64,000 nucleotides of DNA from Methylobacterium sp. CB376 (GCF_029714205.1 NZ_CP121648.1:3977001-4041000); one strand, 5' to 3'. Positions 30,263 to 38,461 are shown, counted from the stretch's first letter. Numbers and translations are program-made. The notes: generated from the letters alone by a model not told the origin.

Positions 30263-31320
30263 GCCGGAAATCGAACCTCGACGCGCTGTTCGCCGCCAAG
30301 CCCGTGCACAAGCCCGTGCACTTGCCGGCGCCCCTGCCCGCGCCCTCGCCCGAGCCGGACGGGTTTGCAGCTGCAAACCAGACCCCGGACGGGACCGAGT
30401 TTGCAGCTGCAAACCCGCCGGCCGCGCCGCGGCGCCGCAGCGGCGCCATCGGGGCGATGAGCCAGACCCTGCGGGGGCTGGCCGCCCAGGCCGACGCCGC
30501 CGCGAGCCTCGAAGCCGGCTCGGCCGTGGTCGAGATCGAGCCCGGGCTGATCGACGCCTCCTTCATCGCCGACCGGGTCGCCGACCCGACCGACCCGAGC
30601 CTCGCGAGCCTCGTCGAGAGCGTGCGCGAGAGCGGCCAGCAGGTGCCGGTCCTGGTGCGGCCGCACCCGGTCAGCGCCGGCCGCTACCAGATCGCCTACG
30701 GGCGCCGCCGCGTGCGGGCGGCGCAGATCCTGGCCCGGCCGGTGCGGGCCGTGATCCGGCCGCTCACCGATGCCGAACTCGTTATCGCCCAGGGCAAGGA
30801 GAACCTGGAGCGGCGCGACCTGAGCTATATCGAGCGGGCCTTCTTCGCCCGGCGGCTGGAGGAGCACGGCTTCCCGCGCGACACGATCACGGCGGCGATG
30901 GGGGTCGGCAAGGGCGACCTCTCGACCCTGATCTCGGTCGCCCGCACGGTGCCGGATGACATTCTGGCGGCGATCGGCCCGGCCCCGGCCGCCGGTCGGC
31001 CGCGCTGGATGCTGCTCGCCGAGGGGATCCGGACGGCGGACCGCGCCGCCCTCTCGGCCCTGCTCGCCGATCCGGCCTTCCGGGCGAAGCCGACCGACCA
31101 GCGCTTCGCCGCGATCCTGGCCGCGGTCGCGGCACCGCCGGCGCGGGGCGGGCGGCCCCAGGTCTGGACGGACCCGCAGGGCCGCAGGCTCGCCCGCGTC
31201 GAGCGCGGCGCCGACCGCGTCGCGCTCTCCTTCGACGAGCGCCTTGAGCCGGGCCTCGCGGACTACATCCTTGACCAGCTTCCCGAGATCCTGGCCGCCT
31301 ACCGCCGGTCCAGAAGCTGA
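30259..31320 (+). CDS. repB: RepB/ParB-type partition protein with two parS-like sites in its coding sequence
   Basis: RepB binds parS and stimulates RepA. The 353-residue protein has a short N-terminal region (MSRKSNLDALFA) typical of RepB, a ParB/Srx-like nuclease-fold domain (VPVLVRPHPVSAGRYQIAYG, RRRVRAAQIL, VIAQGKENLERRDLSYIE), a helix-turn-helix (TITAAMGVGKGDLSTLISVA), and a C-terminal RepB segment. Between residues ~35 and 55 the segments GFAAANQT and EFAAANPP are encoded by two copies of a 16-bp palindrome matching parS of repABC plasmids. The CDS stop TGA opens a family A repeat. Downstream there is no repC but an envelope-stress operon. Confidence 0.9.
   Translation: MSRKSNLDALFAAKPVHKPVHLPAPLPAPSPEPDGFAAANQTPDGTEFAAANPPAAPRRRSGAIGAMSQTLRGLAAQADAAASLEAGSAVVEIEPGLIDASFIADRVADPTDPSLASLVESVRESGQQVPVLVRPHPVSAGRYQIAYGRRRVRAAQILARPVRAVIRPLTDAELVIAQGKENLERRDLSYIERAFFARRLEEHGFPRDTITAAMGVGKGDLSTLISVARTVPDDILAAIGPAPAAGRPRWMLLAEGIRTADRAALSALLADPAFRAKPTDQRFAAILAAVAAPPARGGRPQVWTDPQGRRLARVERGADRVALSFDERLEPGLADYILDQLPEILAAYRRSRS
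30363..30378. promoter_or_regulatory. parS-like site 1
   Basis: GTTTGCAGCTGCAAAC is a perfect 16-bp palindrome that fits the repABC parS consensus GTTnnCnGCnGnnAAC. It lies inside repB. Confidence 0.75.
30399..30414. promoter_or_regulatory. parS-like site 2
   Basis: A second identical palindrome GTTTGCAGCTGCAAAC, 36 bases (12 codons, about 3.4 helical turns) from the first and in the same repB frame. Confidence 0.75.
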
Positions 31321-31427
31321 TCCGGGATCCGGTCGGTCGAAGTGCATCCCGGATCACGCGCCCGCGCGGCGCGTGAGCGAAGCCCACTATCCGTCATCCC
31401 GAGGGGACCAACCGGATTCGGGATGAG
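31318..31427 (+). repeat. Dispersed palindromic repeat, family A, locus 5
   Basis: It begins in the repB stop codon (TGATCCGGGATCC), continues with the core CCCGCGCGGCGCGTGAGCGA and a second hairpin, and ends near GGATTCGGGATGA. It separates repAB from the envelope-stress operon. Confidence 0.8.
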
Positions 31428-31465
31428 CCGCGCCCGCGCTCCCGGCGGGCGCCCCGGCCCGCATT

Positions 31466-31489
31466 AAGGATAACGCGAAGGATAACGCG
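31466..31489 (+). repeat. 12-bp tandem direct repeat upstream of the CpxP-like operon
   Basis: AAGGATAACGCG occurs twice without gap (31466-31477 and 31478-31489), about 170 bases before the CpxP-like start. OmpR-family regulators bind direct repeats spaced by about one helical turn, so this may be an operator; it could also be a chance duplication. Confidence 0.5.
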
Positions 31490-31566
31490 GGCACCCGCCG
31501 CCCGCGATCCGGGCGCGGCCCGGCATCGGGGAGGCGCGGGACGCCGCCCCGCGCCGCGGCGCCGCG

Positions 31567-31581
31567 TTCACAAAACTTTAC
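31567..31581 (-). promoter_or_regulatory. CpxR-box-like site
   Basis: On the minus strand the sequence is GTAAAGTTTTGTGAA, i.e. GTAAA-N5-GTGAA, one base from the enterobacterial CpxR consensus GTAAA-N5-GTAAA. It lies 79 bases before the start of a CpxP-like gene followed by an OmpR-type regulator and kinase, the gene set such a site would be expected to control. Confidence 0.5.
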
Positions 31582-31659
31582 ATGCGGCCGCGAGAGGCGA
31601 AACCTGCCCGCGTCATGGTCCGGCCTGACGACGCGCTTCGCGTCAAGGGAGACACCACG

Positions 31660-32313
31660 ATGAGCAACGGTGCGATGAACGGCCCCGCCGCGCAGGCGCC
31701 GGCCCCGCGGCGGATTCTGCGCCGGACCGCCCTGGCCCTCGGCCTCCTGCTCGCCGGTGGCACGGCCGGCCTCGCCGTCGCGATGGGCGGCGCCCCGGAC
31801 GGCTTCGGCTTCCGGGATCCCGGCCAGCGCCTCGCGCGCCTGCAGTTCATGGCCCGGCGCGCGCTCGACTCGGTCGGGGCGACCTCGGACCAGGAGAACC
31901 GCATCCACGACATCATCGCCTCGGCCTCGGCCGCGCTGATGAAGGAGGGGCCCACGCACGAGGAGATGCGCCGGCGGCTCGCGGACCTCCTGAAGGCCCC
32001 GACCGTCGACCGGGCCGCCATCGAGGCCCTGCGCGCCGAGATGGTGCGCAGCGTCGATGCGCGCTCCAAGATCATCGCCGGGGCGCTCGTGGACGCCGCC
32101 GGACAGGTCAGCGCCGAGCAGCGCGCCAAGCTCGTCGACCGCGTCGCCAGCGCCATGGAGCAGCATCGCGGCTTCGGCCGCTGGCGGCATCCCTGGGGCG
32201 GGGAGGGCGGGCGTCCCGAGCGCGGGCCGGGCTGGCCCCAGTTCGGCGGAGCCGGCCCGCAGCCCGGCGGAGCCGGGCCGCAGCCCGGCGGAGCCGGGCC
32301 CGAGAGGAACTGA
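31660..32313 (+). CDS. Spy/CpxP-like periplasmic stress or metal-sensing protein
   Basis: The 217-residue protein has an N-terminal membrane anchor or signal (RTALALGLLLAGGTAGLAVAM) and a helical periplasmic domain. It contains FMARRALDSVGATSDQENRI and LVDAAGQVSAEQRAKLVDRV, which resemble the LTxxQ-type repeats of CpxP/Spy/ZraP chaperones that bind misfolded proteins or metals and damp the cognate kinase. A Gly-Pro-Gln tail comes from 21-bp repeats (32245-32304). The ATG at 31660 follows AAGGGAGAC. It starts a three-gene operon with an OmpR-family regulator and a histidine kinase, so a feedback role on that kinase is likely. Confidence 0.8.
   Translation: MSNGAMNGPAAQAPAPRRILRRTALALGLLLAGGTAGLAVAMGGAPDGFGFRDPGQRLARLQFMARRALDSVGATSDQENRIHDIIASASAALMKEGPTHEEMRRRLADLLKAPTVDRAAIEALRAEMVRSVDARSKIIAGALVDAAGQVSAEQRAKLVDRVASAMEQHRGFGRWRHPWGGEGGRPERGPGWPQFGGAGPQPGGAGPQPGGAGPERN
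32245..32304 (+). repeat. 21-bp tandem repeat at the 3' end of the CpxP-like gene
   Basis: The unit GGCGGAGCCGGGCCGCAGCC plus one base occurs nearly three times and encodes GGAGPQP repeats; the frame is preserved. Confidence 0.8.
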
Positions 32314-32329
32314 CGGAGGCGCGACCGCC

Positions 32330-33022
32330 ATGGCCGAGAGACTGCTCCTCATCGACGACGACCGGCGCCTCGCCGCGATGGTGGCGGAGTACCTCTCGGC
32401 CGAGGGCTACGCGGTCGCCTGCCAGCCCACGGCGCGGGAGGGCCACGACGCCCTCCGGCGCGAGCGCTTCGACGCCGTGATCCTCGACGTGATGCTGCCG
32501 GACGGCGACGGCTTCGAGCTCTGCCGCCAGATCCGCACCCACTCGCGGGTGCCGATCTTGATGCTGACCGCCAAGGGCGAGGACACCGACCGCATCATCG
32601 GCCTGGAGATCGGGGCCGACGATTACCTGCCCAAGCCCTTCAACCCGCGCGAGCTGCTCGCGCGCATCCGCGCCCTGCTGCGGCGCCAGCGCGCCCCGCA
32701 GGAGGCCCGGCTCGATTTCGGGCGGCTGCAGATCGATCCCGGATCCCGGGTCGTGCGGCTCGACGGGGTGGAGCGGCGGCTCACCAGCCACCAGTTCGAC
32801 CTCCTCCTCGCCTTCGCGACCCATGCCGGGCGGGTGCTCAGCCGCGAGCGGCTGATGGACCTCGTCAAGGGCGAGGATCTCGACGCCTTCGACCGCTCCA
32901 TCGACGTGCACGTCTCGCGCCTGCGGGCGCTGATCGAGGACGATCCCCGCCACCCGCGCCGCCTCCTCACCATCCGGGGCGCCGGCTACGTCTTCGCCCG
33001 CGAGCAGGATGCCGAGCGGTGA
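32330..33022 (+). CDS. OmpR-family response regulator
   Basis: The 230-residue regulator has a receiver domain (LLLIDDDRRLAAMV; phospho-acceptor in VILDVMLPDGDGF; Thr in ILMLTAKGED; Lys in DYLPKPFNP) and a C-terminal winged helix DNA-binding domain (LTSHQFDLLLAFATHAGRVL, SIDVHVSRLRALIEDDP, IRGAGYVF). The ATG at 32330 follows GACGGAGG, 16 bases after the CpxP-like stop. Its stop overlaps the GTG start of the kinase gene (GTGA). It is closest in layout to CpxR/RstA-type regulators and probably controls its own operon through the sites at 31466-31581. Confidence 0.93.
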   Translation: MAERLLLIDDDRRLAAMVAEYLSAEGYAVACQPTAREGHDALRRERFDAVILDVMLPDGDGFELCRQIRTHSRVPILMLTAKGEDTDRIIGLEIGADDYLPKPFNPRELLARIRALLRRQRAPQEARLDFGRLQIDPGSRVVRLDGVERRLTSHQFDLLLAFATHAGRVLSRERLMDLVKGEDLDAFDRSIDVHVSRLRALIEDDPRHPRRLLTIRGAGYVFAREQDAER

Positions 33023-34263
33023 GGTCGGTCCGGCGGCGCCTGTTCTGGAAGATCTACCTGACCCTGCTGGCGAGCCTGGTCGGGGCCGCCATCGCCATGG
33101 CGGGCCTGTGGTGGATGCTCGGCGAATCGCCCCACAAGCGCTGGGAGGCGCTGGAGACCCACATCGCCCACGAGGCCGTGGCCCTCGCGGGTCCTCCCGC
33201 CGAGGCCGAGCCGGCGGTGCGGCGCCTCAGCGGGCTGTTCGGGGCGGACGCGGCGCTCTACGACCGCGGCGGCGCCTTGCTCGCGGCGCGCGGGACCCGC
33301 GCCGTCCTGCTCGGCGGGGAGGCGACCGGGCCGCCGGTGCGCTGGGTGCTGCGCTCCGCGCTGCCGGACGGGCGGACCCTCCTGGTCAGCATCCATCCCT
33401 CGCCGAGCACGCGGATCGCCCGCATCGCCACCCTGACCCTGCTGGTCGCGGCCTTCGTGGCCCTCGCGGCCTTCCCGGTCACGGCGCGGCTGACCCGGCG
33501 GCTCGAGCGGCTGCGCGCCGGGGTGGCCCGTTGGGGGGAGGGCGACCTGCGCGCGCGGGTCGACGAGGGCGGCGGCGACGAGGTCGCGGCGGTGGCGCGC
33601 ACCTTCAACCTCGCGGCGGGCCGGGTCGACGCGCTGCTCGCCGCGCAGCGCCGCCTCCTCGCCAATGCCAGCCACGAGCTGCGCTCGCCGCTGGCGCGGT
33701 TGCGGATGGCGGTCGATCTCTGGGCGGGCCGGCCCGAGGCGGCCCGGGCCGAGATCGTGCGCAACCTCGGCGAACTCGACACCCTGGTGGACGAGATCCT
33801 GCTGTCGAGCCGCCTCGACCACGCCGAGGCCGGGCTCGACCGGCGCGAGACCGTGGACCTGCTCGGCCTCGCCGCCGAGGAGGCGGCCCGGGTCGGGGCG
33901 GAGGTCGAGGGGGTGCCGGTGAGCGTGCGGGGCGACCCGGTCCTGCTGCGGCGCCTGCTGCGCAACCTCCTGGAGAACGGCGCCGCCCACGGGGCGCCGC
34001 CGGTCCGGGTGCGGGCCGAGCCGTCGGGCGCGCGCGCCCGGCTCGTGGTGAGCGATCACGGCCCCGGCATCCCGGCCGCCGAGCGCGAGCGGGTCTTCGA
34101 GCCCTTCTACCGCCCGCGGGGCCGCCGGGAGGAGGCGGGCGGCTGGGGCCTCGGCCTCTCGCTCGTGCGGCAGATCGCGCAGCGCCACGGCGGCCTCGCC
34201 CTCTGCGAGGGCGCGGAGGCCGGGGGCAGCCGGTTCGTGGTGGACCTGCCGCGGGCGCCCTGA
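33019..34263 (+). CDS. Sensor histidine kinase (CpxA-like)
   Basis: The 414-residue membrane kinase starts at GTG 33019 within the regulator's stop. It has a first membrane helix (IYLTLLASLVGAAIAMAGLWW), a periplasmic sensor region of ~100 residues, a second helix (TLTLLVAAFVALAAFPVTA) and HAMP-like linker. The H-box is LLANASHELRSPLARLRMAV, and the ATP-binding motifs are LLRNLLENGAAHG, VSDHGPGIP and GGWGLGLSLVRQI. Organisation (CpxP-like, regulator, kinase) matches an envelope-stress system of the Cpx type; the exact stimulus is not evident. Confidence 0.92.
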   Translation: MRSVRRRLFWKIYLTLLASLVGAAIAMAGLWWMLGESPHKRWEALETHIAHEAVALAGPPAEAEPAVRRLSGLFGADAALYDRGGALLAARGTRAVLLGGEATGPPVRWVLRSALPDGRTLLVSIHPSPSTRIARIATLTLLVAAFVALAAFPVTARLTRRLERLRAGVARWGEGDLRARVDEGGGDEVAAVARTFNLAAGRVDALLAAQRRLLANASHELRSPLARLRMAVDLWAGRPEAARAEIVRNLGELDTLVDEILLSSRLDHAEAGLDRRETVDLLGLAAEEAARVGAEVEGVPVSVRGDPVLLRRLLRNLLENGAAHGAPPVRVRAEPSGARARLVVSDHGPGIPAAERERVFEPFYRPRGRREEAGGWGLGLSLVRQIAQRHGGLALCEGAEAGGSRFVVDLPRAP

Positions 34264-34295
34264 GGCCGGCTCGGGCGGGCCGGGCGGGGAGGGGG

Positions 34296-35105
34296 TCAGG
34301 CCCGGGCCGCGCCGACCCGGTAGCGCGCCGCCGGCTCCGCGCGGGACAGGTTCGGCAGCAGGGCCTGCCGGGCCGCCTCGTAGGCCTGCCACTGGGCGGC
34401 GTCGGGCAGGGACGGGATGGTGACCACTTCGCCCGCGTCGAGGCCGGCCAGGGCGGCATCGACCAAGTCGGCGGCGCGCATCACGATCTCGCCCGGCAGG
34501 TGCTCGACCGGCACGCCCGCGAGGCCCCAGAACGCGGTCGCGGTGGCGCCGGGCAGCACGGCCTGGACGCGCAGGCCCTTGCCGGCGAGTTCGTGGTGCA
34601 GGGACTGGCTGAAGGCGAGGACGAAGGCCTTGGCGCCGCCGTAGACGCCGTTCAGCACCTCCGGCCCGATCGCGACGCTCGAGGCGATGTTCACGATCGT
34701 GCCGCGGCCGCGCGCCGCGAAGGCCGGCGCCGCCGCGTAGGTCAGGCGCATCAGCGCGGTCACGTCGAGGTCGATCAGCCTCTCCATCGCGTCGACGTCC
34801 GAGGCGAGGAGCGGCGCGGTGGCGCCGATGCCCGCATTGTTGACGAGCATCGTGAGGCTCGCGTCGCTGGCGGCGAGCCGCTCCACCGCGCGCAGGTCGG
34901 TCCGGTCGCCGAGATCGGCCGCCACCACCTCCACCGAGCGGCCGGTGCGGTCGGCGAGTCCGGCGGCGAGGTCGGCGAGCTTGGCCCGGTTGCGCGCCAC
35001 CAGGACGAGGTCGTGGCCGCGGGCGGCGAGGCGGTCGGCGTAGATCGCGCCGATCCCCGAGGAGGCGCCGGTGACGAGGGCGGTGCCGAGGGACGAGAGG
35101 GTCAT
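34296..35105 (-). CDS. SDR family oxidoreductase
   Basis: The 269-residue protein is a classical SDR with ALVTGASSGIGAIYADRLAA at the N-terminus, the adenine-ribose side VLVARNRAKL suggesting NADP(H), LVNNAGIGAT, and the active-site set NIASSVAIG...YGGAKAFV. The C-terminal PDAAQWQAYEAARQALLP is seen in a subgroup annotated only as SDR oxidoreductases. The ATG at 35105 is divergent from the GlxA-type regulator at 35225 across 119 bases, so that regulator probably controls it. Substrate unknown. Confidence 0.88.
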   Translation of the reverse strand: MTLSSLGTALVTGASSGIGAIYADRLAARGHDLVLVARNRAKLADLAAGLADRTGRSVEVVAADLGDRTDLRAVERLAASDASLTMLVNNAGIGATAPLLASDVDAMERLIDLDVTALMRLTYAAAPAFAARGRGTIVNIASSVAIGPEVLNGVYGGAKAFVLAFSQSLHHELAGKGLRVQAVLPGATATAFWGLAGVPVEHLPGEIVMRAADLVDAALAGLDAGEVVTIPSLPDAAQWQAYEAARQALLPNLSRAEPAARYRVGAARA

Positions 35106-35224
35106 GGATCTGCTCCGTGGCGGGCGGCGCGGGGCCGCGTTCCGGTGAGCCGAGGAATACGCCCCCTGGCGCGCGTCTCATATGTCGTATATCCCTCGTT
35201 TCGGGACGGGGCGGAGGCAGCGTC

Positions 35225-36160
35225 GTGCGGGTCGGCTTCGTGATTTTCCCGGGCTTCCAGATGATGAGCCTGGCGGCGGGCTCGGTGTTCGAGTTCGCCA
35301 ATCTCTGCGCCGGGGAGCGGGTCTACGACCTCGCGACCGTCTCCGAGGCGGGCGGCCCGGTGCCGAGCTCGACCGGCCTGGAGGTGAGCAGCCGCCCGAT
35401 GCGGGACGAGGTCTTCGACACGCTGCTGGTCGGCGGCGGCGTCGACCTTCCACGGCCGAGCGCGGGCCTGCTGGCCTGGGTCGCGACCCGCCTGCCGGAG
35501 GTGCGCCGCCTCGGCGCGATCTGCACCGGCGCCTTCGTTCTCGCGCAGGCGGGTCTCCTCGACGGGCGGCGCGCGACGACGCACTGGCTCTTCGCCCGCA
35601 CGCTCCAGGCCCGGTTCCCCGCCGTGCGGGTGGAGGAGGACCGCATCTTCATCGTCGACGGGCCGGTCTGGACCTCCGCCGGCATGACGGCGGGCGTCGA
35701 CCTCGCCCTGGCGATGGTGGAGAAGGATCTCGGCGCCGAGATCGCCCGCTCGGTGGCGCGCAAGCTGGTGATGTATCACCGCCGGGCCGGCGGCCAGACG
35801 CAGCATTCGGAGCTGCTCGACCTCGCGCCGAAATCCGACCGGATCCAGGCCGCCCTGACCTTCGCGCGCCGCAACCTTCGGCGCGACCTCACCGTCGAGC
35901 AGCTCGCCGAGGCGGCGGCGCTGAGCCCCCGCCAGTTCAGCCGCGCCTTCCGGGCCGAGACCGGCCAGTCGCCCGCCAAGGCCGTGGAGCAGCTGCGCGT
36001 CGAGGCGGCGCGGCTGATGCTGGAGCAGACGCGCCACCCGGTCGAGACGGTCGCCCGCGAGGCGGGCTTCTCCGATCCCGAGCGGATGCGCCGGGCCTTC
36101 CTGCGCGCCTTCGGCCAGCCGCCCCAGGCCCTGCGCCGCGTCGCCCGCGCGGCGGCGTGA
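35225..36160 (+). CDS. GlxA-family transcriptional regulator (DJ-1/PfpI plus AraC)
   Basis: The 311-residue regulator joins an N-terminal DJ-1/PfpI-like domain (VGFVIFPGFQMMSLAAGSVF, LLVGGGVDLPRPS, LGAICTGAFVLAQAGLLDG with the nucleophile-position Cys) to a C-terminal AraC DNA-binding domain with two helix-turn-helices (LTVEQLAEAAALSPRQFSRA; PVETVAREAGFSDPERMRRA). I chose GTG 35225 because GGAGG lies about eight bases upstream. Members usually control a divergent or adjacent metabolic gene; here the divergent SDR is the likely target. Confidence 0.9.
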   Translation: MRVGFVIFPGFQMMSLAAGSVFEFANLCAGERVYDLATVSEAGGPVPSSTGLEVSSRPMRDEVFDTLLVGGGVDLPRPSAGLLAWVATRLPEVRRLGAICTGAFVLAQAGLLDGRRATTHWLFARTLQARFPAVRVEEDRIFIVDGPVWTSAGMTAGVDLALAMVEKDLGAEIARSVARKLVMYHRRAGGQTQHSELLDLAPKSDRIQAALTFARRNLRRDLTVEQLAEAAALSPRQFSRAFRAETGQSPAKAVEQLRVEAARLMLEQTRHPVETVAREAGFSDPERMRRAFLRAFGQPPQALRRVARAAA

Positions 36161-36472
36161 GGGGAGGGCGCCCGCGCGGGGCCGGCCAGGGAAGGGGGCC
36201 ATCGCCCGTGCGAGGAATCGGCTGCGTCCTGCCGGAAACCCGCAGTCGCATGTCGGGCCGGCTTCCCCAATGCCTAGCGAGGATGTCCGAATATTTCGCC
36301 GCTGCGCAGACGAGAATCGTCTTGCACTCGGATGCGGCGGCGCCGAGAGGCTGTTATGGCCCGCACAACACCTGTCCTCAATTCATAAGGTCCTCCAGAA
36401 GAGGCGGCACGTCCCTCGGCTCCGCGATGGCCCCGATCTCGCCGCCGCGCGCGCCCGCGCTCCGCGATTCTG
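36161..36472. other. Intergenic interval, no gene recognised
   Basis: 312 bases with short frames only. Composition at 36280-36420 is less GC-rich than the flanks. I looked here for the missing N-terminal half of the dipeptidase that follows and did not find it in any frame. Confidence 0.5.
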
Positions 36473-37093
36473 GTGGCGGCCGGAGGGGCGGATTTCCTGG
36501 AAGGCGAACTCGGCCGCCTGGAGGAGGCCTATCGCCGTGCGGCCCTGCGCCACCTGCAGCTCACGCATGACCGGGTCGATGCCCTCGGGGACATCCAGAC
36601 CGAGCCGCCCGTCCACGGCGGCCTGACCGCCTTCGGCGCGGAAGTGATCCGCCATTGCGAGGCGCTCGGCGTGATCGTCGATGTGGCGCATGGGACCGGG
36701 AGCCTCGTGCGCCGGGCGGCCGAGGTCGCCCGCAAGCCCCTCGTTCCGTCGCACGCCTCGCTGGCGATGGATCCGACGCGCCGCATCACGCCGCATCACG
36801 CCCGGATCGTGGCCGGGACGGGCGGGGTCGTCGGCATCTGGCCGCCGGCGCGCGTGTTTCAGGACCTGGCGGCGCTGGCGGAGGGCATCGCCCGCATGGC
36901 GGAGGTGGTCGGTCCCGCCCATGTCGGGCTCGGCTCGGACATGATGGGACTGGTGGGGCCGAGCGCCCTGCCGGACTGCGCGCGACTCCCGGATCTCGCC
37001 GCCCACCTCCTGCGGCGCTTCACGCCCGACGAGACCGTCGGCATCCTGGGTGGGAATTATTGGCGGGTGGCTCGGGCCTGCCTCGCGGCCTGA
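36473..37093 (+). pseudogene. Truncated M19 (renal-type) membrane dipeptidase
   Basis: The 206 visible residues match the C-terminal 60% of M19 metallo-dipeptidases: HLQLTHDRVDALGDIQTEPP, IVDVAHGTGSLV (zinc His), PLVPSHASLAMD (zinc His), VGLGSDMMGLVG (Asp). The N-terminal zinc motif (HxD) is absent and the bridging Glu expected in the 'xxEGA' segment is replaced (VAAGGADFLE). The only start available is a GTG without a ribosome site. Loss of essential ligands and of ~130 residues makes this a pseudogene. A family A repeat begins at its stop codon. Confidence 0.75.
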
Positions 37094-37206
37094 CGCCTCA
37101 TCCCCCATCCGCTTGATCCCTTCGGGACGGCGGCTTCGGGCTTCGCTCAGGCGCCGCGCGGGCGCGTGATCCGGGATCCGCCGTGATCGACCGGATCCCG
37201 GATTAC
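37094..37206 (-). repeat. Dispersed palindromic repeat, family A, locus 6
   Basis: Minus-strand orientation; it fills the whole space between the dipeptidase remnant and the 74-residue gene. The core CCCGCGCGGCGCCTGAGCGA and the palindrome CCGGATCC...GGATCCCGG are recognisable. Confidence 0.8.
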
Positions 37207-37208
37207 TC

Positions 37209-37433
37209 CTACGCGGCCGCCCGCCCGCGCCCGAGCGGGGCGAGCCGCGCCTGGAGCGCCTCCTTCTCGCGCCGCGCGGCCGCGAGGGCGCGCCGCAGGT
37301 GGCGGATCTCCTCGTGCAGGTAGCCGGCATCGACCGCCATCTCGACGCAGTGGTCCTGGGCCTCGGCGAGTTGCCGGCGCAGGTCGGCCAGGTCGGCGAC
37401 GAGTTCCAGGAGCACCAGGGTGGGATCGGGCAT
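37209..37433 (-). CDS. Small coiled-coil hypothetical protein
   Basis: This encodes 74 residues that look like a continuous amphipathic helix: MPDPTLVLLELVADLADLRR, LAEAQDHCVEMAVDAGYLHE, EIRHLRRALAAARREKEALQ. No family is recognised. Codon use matches the genome and the frame is free of stops to a natural start, so it is probably real. It ends right beside a family A repeat and lies upstream of the CBS-BON gene on the opposite side of a 165-base gap. A role as an oligomerising adaptor is possible but not shown. Confidence 0.6.
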   Translation of the reverse strand: MPDPTLVLLELVADLADLRRQLAEAQDHCVEMAVDAGYLHEEIRHLRRALAAARREKEALQARLAPLGRGRAAA

Positions 37434-37598
37434 CGCGACCTCCGCGCAACGGCATCACGGGCCGGGACGGGCCCGGCACCGCCCGGCATCCGCGCCGTCC
37501 GCCTAACGGAGTCTTACCGAAACCCGCGGTATCGGGCCGGGCGCGGCAACGCCTTCGCAAGCGCCCCGCACGCGCTGTGGACGGCGCGGGCGCGCCGC

Positions 37599-38339
37599 TC
37601 AGCGGGTCCGCGCCTCGCCCTCCGGCTCGTCCCCCAGGGCGATCCGCGCGAGGCCCGAGAGCGGGTCGACGAGGGTGAGGTGGTCGTGGACGACGCGCAC
37701 CCCGGGCACGCCCTCGGCGGCGGCGCGGATCGCCGGCCGCTGGCGCTCGTCGGTCAGCGCCCCGCGCAGGGTGACGGCGCCGTCCTCCACCGCGACGTCG
37801 ATCAACTCCAGCGGGATCACGCCCGCATCCAGGCAGGCCGCCTCCACGTCGGTGCGGATCGCCGCGTCCTCCCGGGGCGGCGCCTCGCGGGCGGCCCGCA
37901 GGGCGTCGTGCAGGGCGCGCAGGAGATCCGCCCGGGTCACGATCCCGACGAGCCGCCCGTCCTCGACGATCGGCACGCGCCGGATGCGCCGGCGCGCCAT
38001 CAGCCCGACGATGTCGTCGAGGGGCGTCTCGGGCGAGGCGGTGACGACCTCGCGGGTCATCGCGTCGCCCACCCGGTGCCCGCATTCCCGGGCATAGGCG
38101 GCGGCCAGCCGGCCCGGGCTGAGCAGGTAGCGGATCCAGGCGGGATGCGGGCGCGCGGTGCCGATCTCCCGGCGCGCCACCAGGTCGCCCTCGGTCACGA
38201 TGCCGACGAGGCGGCCCGCCGCGTCGAGGATCGGCAGGCCGCTGATCCGCTTCTCCAGCATCAGGGCGGCCGCCAGTTCGAGCGAGAGGTCGGCCCGCCC
38301 GCACGTCACCTGCGTGGTCATGATCTCGCGCGCGCGCAT
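37599..38339 (-). CDS. CBS-domain pair with C-terminal BON domain
   Basis: The 246-residue protein has two CBS motifs (MRAREIMTTQVTCGRADLSL...GIVTEGDLVARRE; VGDAMTREVVTASPETPLDD...GIVTRADLLRALHD), which bind adenosine nucleotides. A BON domain follows (~165-235: DVAVEDGAVTLRGALTDERQ), a module thought to contact membranes or solutes. Such proteins usually act as energy-state sensors. It is divergent from the universal stress protein gene; a FixK-like palindrome at 38424-38437 and a second box at 38462-38475 lie in the shared control region. The truncated gene at 63559 encodes a related CBS protein. Confidence 0.9.
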   Translation of the reverse strand: MRAREIMTTQVTCGRADLSLELAAALMLEKRISGLPILDAAGRLVGIVTEGDLVARREIGTARPHPAWIRYLLSPGRLAAAYARECGHRVGDAMTREVVTASPETPLDDIVGLMARRRIRRVPIVEDGRLVGIVTRADLLRALHDALRAAREAPPREDAAIRTDVEAACLDAGVIPLELIDVAVEDGAVTLRGALTDERQRPAIRAAAEGVPGVRVVHDHLTLVDPLSGLARIALGDEPEGEARTR

Positions 38340-38423
38340 CCGTATCCTCCCGCTTCCCTCGCCGTGTCCCCCGCCCGCGGGGATCCTCGGGACCGAGATT
38401 AGGCGCGGCCCGCGTCCGGCGGC

Positions 38424-38437
38424 CTGATCCAGATCAG
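38424..38437. promoter_or_regulatory. FixK/FNR-like palindrome
   Basis: CTGATCCAGATCAG resembles TTGAT-N4-ATCAA with symmetric changes at both outer bases. It is the centre of a longer palindrome (38418-38443) 85 bases before the CBS-BON start, so a hairpin function cannot be excluded. Confidence 0.4.
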
Positions 38438-38461
38438 GCCGCCCTCCGGAACGGACCGGCT

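Noticed and set aside
30259..31320. Chromosomal ParB
   Set aside because: Domain layout and the palindrome GTTTGCAGCTGCAAAC match the repABC plasmid type, not the chromosomal parS (TGTTTCACGTGAAACA) system.
38418..38443. Intrinsic terminator hairpin
   Set aside because: The palindrome lies between divergent promoters, where no transcript should end, and has no U-tract; a regulatory palindrome fits better.
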